A stretch of DNA of 19,704 nucleotides from Halieaceae bacterium (GTDB lineage: Bacteria; Pseudomonadota; Gammaproteobacteria; Pseudomonadales; Halieaceae): assembly GCA_902518075.1 (NCBI GenBank), contig CABYEX010000025.1, positions 1-19,704 on the forward strand, in the 5' to 3' direction. The position numbers and the translations under genes were made by a program. Position 1 is the stretch's first letter. Every line of letters starts with the position of its first letter. Of the stretch, positions 14,198 through 19,704 are shown in pieces. The notes below the pieces were generated by a model that saw only the letters and a list, made by a program, of their open reading frames with translations, was not told where the DNA came from and did not search any database.

Positions 14198-15370
14198 TTG
14201 AATCCATCCACTTTGAGCGTGTCGCGTTGGCTGCTGGCGGCCATCAGCAGCCTCTCGCCCTTTGGCATTTCCATCATGGTGCCTTTGGTACCCATGCTGA
14301 GTATTTCTCTCGATCGCAGCGTCAGCGACCTGCAATACCTGTTCTCGATTTACGTGATTGGCCTAGCCGTGAGCCAGCCGCTGTTCGGGTTGGTCACCGA
14401 CCGCGTTGGGCGGCGCCCTGTACTGTTGGGGGGGTTCGCCGTCTTCGTGGGCGCCAGCATCCTGCTGATTTTCGTCGACACGCTGGGCGCGATGATCTTC
14501 CTCCGCTTTGTGCAGGCCGTGGGGGGCGGCGTCGGCACGGTAGTCGCACGGGGCCTCATTCGCGATCATCTGCCTCCTGATGAGGCACTGAAGGCCTTCG
14601 CATTATTGACCGCCGCGATGGGGTTCACACCGGTGATCGCCCCTGTCGTGGGGGGATACCTGGCGTCGCTACTGGGCATGGCGGCTATCTTCATCGTGCT
14701 GGCTTTACTGGGAGCGGGCCTTTTGCTCCTTTGCGTGAAATCCATTCCCCATGACGAGCCTTTCGACCAGGATGAAGACCAGGCGACGTCGCTCAAGGGC
14801 TACCTATCGTTGCTCCGCTCGCTAAGGTTCTGGGGTCACGCTGGCGCCTTTGGCTTTCTACAGGGCATGGTCTTCAACCTGCTCGCCACCGGCAGCGTGC
14901 TGTTTCAAGAGCAATTTGGGCTTTCGATGGAGGACTTCAGCCTGGTTTGGGGTAGCTCTGCCCTGCTCTATGTTTTCGGCTCTTTCCTGCTGAGCCGTCT
15001 GTCATCACTGGGCACACCGCGATGGCAGCATCGCGCGGTGCTCGGCATGCTATTTGTGTCTCTCAGCGCACCAGGGTTGATCGCCTGGCAGGGACTGACG
15101 CTGGCCGCTGTCGTGCTGCCGCTGTTTAGCTCCATGCTGCTGTCAGGCATCCTCACACCCACCACGATGTATGGCGCGGTCAATGCTGTACCTCGCTGGA
15201 GCGGCAGCGCGGCGGGGCTCTCGAGCTCGGTAGGGATGACCATGGCGGGACTATTCTCATGGTTGGGCGCCAAACTCTACGAGACCGAGCCAAAGCTGAT
15301 CATGGTCTGTTTTGGTGGAGCAGGCATCGGTTTTGTGCTCTGCTGGTGCCTGGCACATCGCGAGGGCTGA
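14198..15370 (+). CDS. MFS transporter, Bcr/CflA-type
   Basis: This 390-aa 12-helix major facilitator has a family motif A between helices 2 and 3 (GLVTDRVGRRPVLLGG). The segments LRFVQAVGGGVGTVVARG and MGFTPVIAPVVGGYLASLLG are characteristic of the Bcr/CflA proton-driven efflux group. Such proteins export drugs, amino acids or small metabolites, so it may expel a toxic intermediate; import cannot be excluded. The start is uncertain: TTG 14198 overlaps the stop of a four-codon ATG reading frame (14187-14201), TTG 14213 and GTG 14219 are alternatives, and no good ribosome site is visible, which suggests re-initiation after the membrane gene. Family length (about 390-400) favours the earliest start. 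Confidence 0.88.
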   Translation: MNPSTLSVSRWLLAAISSLSPFGISIMVPLVPMLSISLDRSVSDLQYLFSIYVIGLAVSQPLFGLVTDRVGRRPVLLGGFAVFVGASILLIFVDTLGAMIFLRFVQAVGGGVGTVVARGLIRDHLPPDEALKAFALLTAAMGFTPVIAPVVGGYLASLLGMAAIFIVLALLGAGLLLLCVKSIPHDEPFDQDEDQATSLKGYLSLLRSLRFWGHAGAFGFLQGMVFNLLATGSVLFQEQFGLSMEDFSLVWGSSALLYVFGSFLLSRLSSLGTPRWQHRAVLGMLFVSLSAPGLIAWQGLTLAAVVLPLFSSMLLSGILTPTTMYGAVNAVPRWSGSAAGLSSSVGMTMAGLFSWLGAKLYETEPKLIMVCFGGAGIGFVLCWCLAHREG

Positions 15371-15372
15371 CT

Positions 15373-15389
15373 GCCGAGACGCAATCGGC
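15373..15389 (+). terminator. Weak stem-loop after the MFS gene
   Basis: GCCGA-gacgcaa-TCGGC forms a five-pair stem followed by TTAATT. It is a weak terminator candidate and may only reduce read-through into the SDR gene. Confidence 0.25.
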
Positions 15390-15464
15390 TTAATTGATTC
15401 AGCAATGTCGATACCCTGCCACTGAATCGCCAAACTGGATGGGCAATGCGTAGGAGAAAAGCTG

Positions 15465-16277
15465 ATGGGAGAAGTAAAAGTCGCTGTATGCACCGGGTCC
15501 GGGCGACCCGGCGGTTTAGGTGAAGCCATTCTCCGTCGTTTCGGTGAAGAGGGTTACCGTCTCGTTGTCACCGATGTGGATGGCTCCGGATCGGGTCACC
15601 TTGCCAAACCCGACGAAATGGCTGCCGTCGCTGAAAGCTTGCGCTCTAAAGGCGCCGACGTCCTCAGCCACGCCTGCGATGTCCGCTCGGCCGAGTCGGT
15701 CAAACACCTTTTCAATGCAGTGATGGAGCACTTAGGCAGGGTAGATGTATTGGTCAACAACGCCGGTATCGGCTTTGTCATGAAGGACACGCGAGAAGTC
15801 TCACCGGATGAATGGAATTTGGTGATTGATGTCACCTTGAGTGGCGTATTCCACTGCACTCAGGCGGCCGCCGCACACATGGAGGCCGCAGGGCGCGGGG
15901 GGCGAATCATTAACATCGCCAGCCAGGCGGCGAAGACAGGATTCCCGCATATGGCCCCCTACTGTGCCGCCAAGCATGGTGTGATTGGCCTGACGCGGAC
16001 AGCTGCCATCGACTACGGCGCCGCGGGCATTACTGTCAATGCGGTCTGCCCCAACCATGTGACAACCAGTCTGGGGAGTGCTCAGAACGCTTATTTCTCT
16101 GCCTTCAAGGGCATGACCGAAGCTGCTTATCTCGAGGAGATGGCCGCCCGCATACCAATGCAGCGGATTGGCCAGGCCGCTGATACCGCCGCAATGTGCG
16201 CCTTTCTCGCATCCGACGATGCAAGCTTCATCACAGGTGAAGCGATCAACGTGAGTGGCGGCGAAGAAATGCACTGA
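15465..16277 (+). CDS. Short-chain dehydrogenase/reductase (SDR)
   Basis: This 270-aa classical SDR, of normal length, has a nucleotide-binding loop TGSGRPGGLG (residues 10-19) and Asp37 after the second strand (VVTDVDG), which favours NAD(H). It also has NNAG (98-101) and the catalytic Ser153-Tyr166-Lys170 in the NIASQAA and PYCAAKHG segments. It ends in the usual ITGEAINVSGG. The reaction is oxidation of an alcohol or reduction of a ketone, with the substrate not readable. An AGGAGA ribosome site precedes the ATG. It lies 94 bases after the MFS gene and is last in the plus-strand run, so it is plausibly a dehydrogenase for a pathway hydroxy intermediate (inference). Confidence 0.92.
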   Translation: MGEVKVAVCTGSGRPGGLGEAILRRFGEEGYRLVVTDVDGSGSGHLAKPDEMAAVAESLRSKGADVLSHACDVRSAESVKHLFNAVMEHLGRVDVLVNNAGIGFVMKDTREVSPDEWNLVIDVTLSGVFHCTQAAAAHMEAAGRGGRIINIASQAAKTGFPHMAPYCAAKHGVIGLTRTAAIDYGAAGITVNAVCPNHVTTSLGSAQNAYFSAFKGMTEAAYLEEMAARIPMQRIGQAADTAAMCAFLASDDASFITGEAINVSGGEEMH

Positions 16278-16371
16278 AACTGATGCACCATAGCCGAACT
16301 GTAAGCAGGCGCCATTAGGAGAATAAAAGTCGGCTCAACATTCGGGGCTATAAATAACTAGAACATAACAA

Positions 16372-16399
16372 CGCCCCTCGAGGCTGACTCGGCGGGGCG
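16372..16399. terminator. Stem-loop between convergent SDR and TonB receptor genes
   Basis: CGCCCC-t-CGAG-gctga-CTCG-gc-GGGGCG forms a ten-pair GC-rich hairpin with a small bulge. It sits between the SDR stop (16277) and the receptor stop (16443). On the minus strand it is followed by the T-rich TTGTTATGTT, so it probably terminates the receptor transcript and may act in both directions. Confidence 0.6.
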
Positions 16400-16442
16400 A
16401 TTGCCGATCCTACGACCCACAAAGGGCTTCAATCAGATTATG

Positions 16443-18599
16443 TTAGCCGCCAAACCGATACTTCAATGTCGCCAAGTAAGTTACGGGCAAATTGTAGTAG
16501 CGCGTGAACAGGAACGACTGTGTATAGGTCTTATCACCACAGTTTTTGCACTCAAGATTCAACTCCCAGCGCGAATCAGCCATTGAGAGCTTGACGCCAG
16601 CATTGAGTAAGGTGACTGACTCGTTATAGCCACCGTTGCGTGTGCCGGGATACTGAGAGCCCAAATATCGCAACATGATATTTGGCGTCACCGTCACACC
16701 CCCCAAGGAGAAATCGACCGATGTGCCAAGGGTATAAGTCTGATGCGGGCTGCGCTTGGGTTCAGCTATGTTGCAGTCAGCATCGTAAGCTGCCAGGTTG
16801 GCGTTAGGTGTCACACAGCCGCCGGGTAAGTCCTTATACTCCGCATTCTGCCAGCCGAGCGCAGCAAAAATCTGCCAGTTATCGGTTGGGAGGGCAGTAA
16901 TCTCGGCTTCAATACCTGGCACTTCCAATCCCCCTGCATTGGTAGTCAGGAACTGACCGTCCGGTGTAGCAGAGGTAGTCTGCAAGTCTTCGAGATCAGA
17001 ATAGAACAGAGTGATATTGGTGCGCAGGCGGCCGTCAATCCAGTCTCCGCGCATCCCCAACTCATAGGACCAAATCGTCTCCGGTGCGAATGCCTGAAGA
17101 GCAGCCGAGCTGGATCCACGGGCGTTCCAGCCACCGGACTTAAAGCCATTAGTTGCGGAGGCGTACATCATGAAGTTATCAGTGAACTTGTGTGCGTAGG
17201 CAATCCGCGGGGTAATCTCCTGCTCGCTTTGCGACAGCGGGATGCCCGCAGCCACCATACCGGCGGAGTTCACTGTTCCCTGAAAATCGACCGTCTTCTC
17301 TTCATCGGTATACCGCGCACCCAAGGTCAGGGTGCCGTTGTCACCGATCTTGATATCGGCCTGCGCATAGACGGCGACACTCTCGGTGGTGTTACTCAGA
17401 ACACGATCAGCCAGTGTCGTGAAGGCAGTAGAGGGTGGTGCCGGGACACCGACTGCCGCGAGGTCCAGGTAATCAACAAAGTCGACCTCGTTGTCCTCAT
17501 CCATGTAATAGACACCAGTCTGCAGGAACGCCCGCCCGTCCATAATGTCGCCAGACCATTTCAACTCGGCCGAGTACATATCGTGCTCACCTTGATTATC
17601 AATGATGAAAAAGTCTGGAAAGAAATCGAGCGAGAAAGGGAAGTTCAGCAGAAAGTCTTGCTCGATCGAGCGCGCACCCAGAATCAGATTGGCCGTGCCG
17701 CCCATGGCGTCCCAAGCGAGATTGGAGGTGATATTCAGCGTGTCGACCTCGTTACCATAGTCAGACATGCCGCCGCCCATTGGCAGCCCACTGCCCAGAA
17801 CGGAGAGCGAGTAACGATCATCGCCATCCAGAAAGCCGTGGATATTGGCCACCTCTGACTTTCCACCATCCACTGCAATATCCCAGGTCATTGAGTCTGA
17901 AATCAGCCAACGCAATGCTGCACGGATACCTGTAAGGTCCGCCTCGTTATAGTCTTTGCCATCAGTGCGGTTTTCAAGGTAACCGTCAGTATCGACATAG
18001 TAGGCGGAGAATTTGGTCAAGACACTGTCGCTCAGTGGCAAATCGATGCTGCCGCGCACCATGGTTTTGCCCCAATTACCCGCACCGGCTTCAACATAAC
18101 CCTGCATAGTGTCAGACGGCTTTTTCATAACGACGCTGATCGCACCGCCCGTGGTGTTGCGCCCGTAAAGCGTACCTTGCGGCCCGCGCAGCACCTCAAT
18201 CCGCTCTACATCAAATAAAGCAACGTTGTTGACGTTCTGCCGAGTGATGTATACGTCGTCAACGTAGGTGCCGACTGGTGGGTCAAATGTAGAGATCGAT
18301 TCGTCGTTTCCCTGCGCACGCAGGTAGTACATGTTGGCGGTTCCCAAGCCTGTATTGTTGCCACCAAACAGGTTGGGCACCACGTTTATGAGATCCAGCG
18401 TATCGTCAATCTGCAGCCGCTCTATCATTTCTTCGCCGTAGGCGCTGACGGCAATCGGGACATCCTGGACGGACGCCACCCGCCGCTCGGCGGTGACAAG
18501 AACTTCCTCAAGCTGAGCAGATGCCACGTTTGGGAGCACAGTTGTAATTGCCGCTGAAACGAGCATCGGCAGACCCGAGCGCTGAAAATAGTTTTTCAT
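16443..18599 (-). CDS. TonB-dependent outer-membrane receptor
   Basis: This 718-aa receptor imports a ligand across the outer membrane using TonB energy. Residues 1-28 look like a signal peptide cut after ASA, followed at once by a TonB box (EEVLVTAERR). The plug domain contains the segments VGTYVDDVYITRQN and RIEVLRGPQGTLYGRNTTGG. The rest is a beta barrel ending in YLATLKYRFGG. The barrel has a Cys pair in a CKNC segment near the C-terminus and another pair (GGCVTP and DADCN) in a likely outer loop. The start is ATG 18599, with a GGGGAG ribosome site; the upstream ATG at 18674 would include the promoter. Operator site E overlaps the predicted promoter. Members of this class are often annotated as siderophore receptors but frequently import catabolic substrates, which the context favours here. 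Confidence 0.93.
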   Translation of the reverse strand: MKNYFQRSGLPMLVSAAITTVLPNVASAQLEEVLVTAERRVASVQDVPIAVSAYGEEMIERLQIDDTLDLINVVPNLFGGNNTGLGTANMYYLRAQGNDESISTFDPPVGTYVDDVYITRQNVNNVALFDVERIEVLRGPQGTLYGRNTTGGAISVVMKKPSDTMQGYVEAGAGNWGKTMVRGSIDLPLSDSVLTKFSAYYVDTDGYLENRTDGKDYNEADLTGIRAALRWLISDSMTWDIAVDGGKSEVANIHGFLDGDDRYSLSVLGSGLPMGGGMSDYGNEVDTLNITSNLAWDAMGGTANLILGARSIEQDFLLNFPFSLDFFPDFFIIDNQGEHDMYSAELKWSGDIMDGRAFLQTGVYYMDEDNEVDFVDYLDLAAVGVPAPPSTAFTTLADRVLSNTTESVAVYAQADIKIGDNGTLTLGARYTDEEKTVDFQGTVNSAGMVAAGIPLSQSEQEITPRIAYAHKFTDNFMMYASATNGFKSGGWNARGSSSAALQAFAPETIWSYELGMRGDWIDGRLRTNITLFYSDLEDLQTTSATPDGQFLTTNAGGLEVPGIEAEITALPTDNWQIFAALGWQNAEYKDLPGGCVTPNANLAAYDADCNIAEPKRSPHQTYTLGTSVDFSLGGVTVTPNIMLRYLGSQYPGTRNGGYNESVTLLNAGVKLSMADSRWELNLECKNCGDKTYTQSFLFTRYYNLPVTYLATLKYRFGG

Positions 18600-18655
18600 A
18601 AAATGACTCCCCTGGGTGTTTGTTTTTTTAACGCTTGAAATAATTGCGGAGTAAT

Positions 18656-18673
18656 TGCTATATCCATATATCA
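18656..18673. promoter_or_regulatory. Operator-like palindrome, site E, over two divergent promoters
   Basis: TGCTATAT-CC-ATATATCA is an 18-base palindrome (7 of 8 arm pairs) in the 159-base gap between the receptor and methyltransferase genes. A plausible receptor promoter on the minus strand has TTGACC (18685-18690) and TATGGA (18663-18668), spacer 16. A plausible methyltransferase promoter on the plus strand has TTGAAA (18635-18640) and TATATC (18659-18664), spacer 18. Both -10 boxes fall inside the palindrome, so one bound regulator could shut both genes. Confidence 0.5.
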
Positions 18674-18758
18674 TTATCTCTATAGGTCAATCAAGATGGC
18701 TTTTAAGTGGCCAGCGGGGCCTAACCAAGCAATGCGGTATACAGAGGGAGACTGAATC

Positions 18759-19704
18759 ATGGCGGGACTGCAACATGCCCTGGCACTGAATAAAGATCTT
18801 AATCAGCGAGCCCGAGAGCGCTTCACTTCCTCCATGCGGGCGTGGGTGCTCACCGATCTCGCCGCACAAATGCAGGCAGACTACGAGCAAGCCAGTACCG
18901 ACGCAGGTGAAAACCATACCTCTGGCGAGGCGGTTCATCAATTTCTCAAGGGGCGAGGTTTATTTAAGTGGTACTCCAGCCTGCGTTGCGCCACTCAGGA
19001 ACTGGTATGGCAGTCTGTGCTGCGCGCTATCGAATCGGACCCCGACTCCATCAGTGATATCAGCACCGCAACCTCACCAACTCAAGGCGGCTCTCTGGCG
19101 CTGGACGACAAGGTTGTTCTGCCTGCTTACTGCGACACAATGGATGTGCATCTAATGCCGGGTAATTATCAGGGTAGCCATAGTCAGGGTGCCGAAGCTG
19201 GTATTGTCTATGACAATGGGTTGGACGTTTTTTCATTTGGTGTCATGGGGAAGAACCTCGATGACATCGGACACTCCATGGCCAACTTCACACGCTTGAA
19301 ATGGCCGAATTTGAGTCCCGAGCTGATTGTCGATGTCGGGTGCACGATCGGGCACAACACGCTGCCGTGGAAACAAACCTTCCCGGAGGCAGAAGTGCAC
19401 GGCCTGGACGCCGCGTCCCCCTGTTTACAGTATGGCCATGCTCGCGCAGAAGCGGTGGGTATCCCTGTTCACTTCAAGCAAGCGCTTTGTGATGCTCTGC
19501 CCTACAGCGACAGCAGCGTGGATGTGGTGTTTTCTTCAATGTTCCTCCACGAGTTGCCAACTGAATTGATCAGGGCCTTCTTCAACGAGGCGCATCGCGT
19601 CCTTAAGCTGGGAGGCGTGCTCATTAATATGGAGCTTCCGCCAAATGACGCATTGGGCGCCTACGACGCGGTTTATCTCGACTGGGACTGTTTTTATAAC
19701 AACG
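18759..19704 (+). CDS. SAM-dependent class I methyltransferase, C-terminus cut by window edge
   Basis: 315 codons are visible. The N-terminal 180 residues are not a known domain to me. The methyltransferase fold then begins with motif I (IVDVGCTIGHNTLPW), an acidic strand end (VHGLDAASPCL), a DALPYSDSSVDVVFSS segment that matches motif II, and MFLHELP followed by AHRVLKLGGVLIN (motif III). In motif I the common GCGxG reads GCTIG. The methyl acceptor is unknown. ATG 18759 has a GAGGGAG ribosome site 8 bases upstream. It diverges from the TonB receptor across site E, so it may belong to the same regulon. The end of the gene lies beyond base 19704. Confidence 0.85.
   Translation, partial: MAGLQHALALNKDLNQRARERFTSSMRAWVLTDLAAQMQADYEQASTDAGENHTSGEAVHQFLKGRGLFKWYSSLRCATQELVWQSVLRAIESDPDSISDISTATSPTQGGSLALDDKVVLPAYCDTMDVHLMPGNYQGSHSQGAEAGIVYDNGLDVFSFGVMGKNLDDIGHSMANFTRLKWPNLSPELIVDVGCTIGHNTLPWKQTFPEAEVHGLDAASPCLQYGHARAEAVGIPVHFKQALCDALPYSDSSVDVVFSSMFLHELPTELIRAFFNEAHRVLKLGGVLINMELPPNDALGAYDAVYLDWDCFYNN

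Noticed and set aside
17190..17858. 222-codon open frame on the plus strand inside the TonB receptor gene
   Set aside because: It lies opposite a clear receptor barrel and its product resembles no protein family.
19055..19066. GATATC-containing stretch in the methyltransferase gene resembling an operator
   Set aside because: Only one half-site matches, the six-base spacing to a second half is missing, and it lies within coding sequence.

Overview
The window reads as an accessory catabolic gene cluster of a Gram-negative bacterium, most likely a marine gammaproteobacterium. The base composition is moderately GC-rich, and there is a TonB-dependent outer-membrane receptor with a signal peptide, a PutP-like sodium symporter and dense, partly overlapping gene packing. 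The taxonomic guess is an inference. No tRNA, rRNA, CRISPR array, insertion sequence or attachment site was seen, and no gene-free stretch exceeds 300 bases.

Layout. Bases 1-3062 lie on the minus strand: two double-domain VOC (glyoxalase-fold) proteins, then a LeuC-like hydro-lyase large subunit whose C-terminus runs off the left edge. Bases 3127-7561 lie on the plus strand: a solute:sodium symporter, an FAD-linked oxidase, a DUF1330 protein and a nitrilase-superfamily protein that lacks the usual catalytic Lys and Cys. A GntR/HutC regulator (7566-8336, minus) faces a membrane protein (8518-9198, plus). Bases 9205-11710 are a tight minus-strand operon: isochorismatase-fold amidohydrolase, then two PuuE-type polysaccharide-deacetylase-fold hydrolases. 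Bases 11822-16277 run on the plus strand: an unknown 242-aa protein, a third VOC protein, a second membrane protein of the same kind, a Bcr/CflA-type MFS transporter and an SDR dehydrogenase. The right end has a TonB-dependent receptor (minus) divergent from a SAM methyltransferase (plus, cut by the right edge).

The most interesting signal is a repeated AT-rich palindrome, roughly TGNTAT-N6-ATANCA. I find it at five places (1193, 8377, 8478, 11745, 18656), every one in an intergenic start region: before the LeuC-like gene, the regulator itself, the membrane protein, the amidohydrolase operon (and its divergent neighbour), and the TonB receptor/methyltransferase pair. The simplest reading is that the local GntR/HutC protein binds these sites and controls the whole cluster.

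Working hypothesis (inference): the receptor, symporter and/or MFS protein import a nitrogenous substrate such as a cyclic imide, ureide or lactam. PuuE-type enzymes open the ring, the isochorismatase-type enzyme removes the amide nitrogen, the LeuC-like enzyme hydrates the unsaturated acid, and the FAD-linked oxidase oxidises the 2-hydroxy acid. Each step has precedent in its family, but the substrate cannot be read from the sequence.
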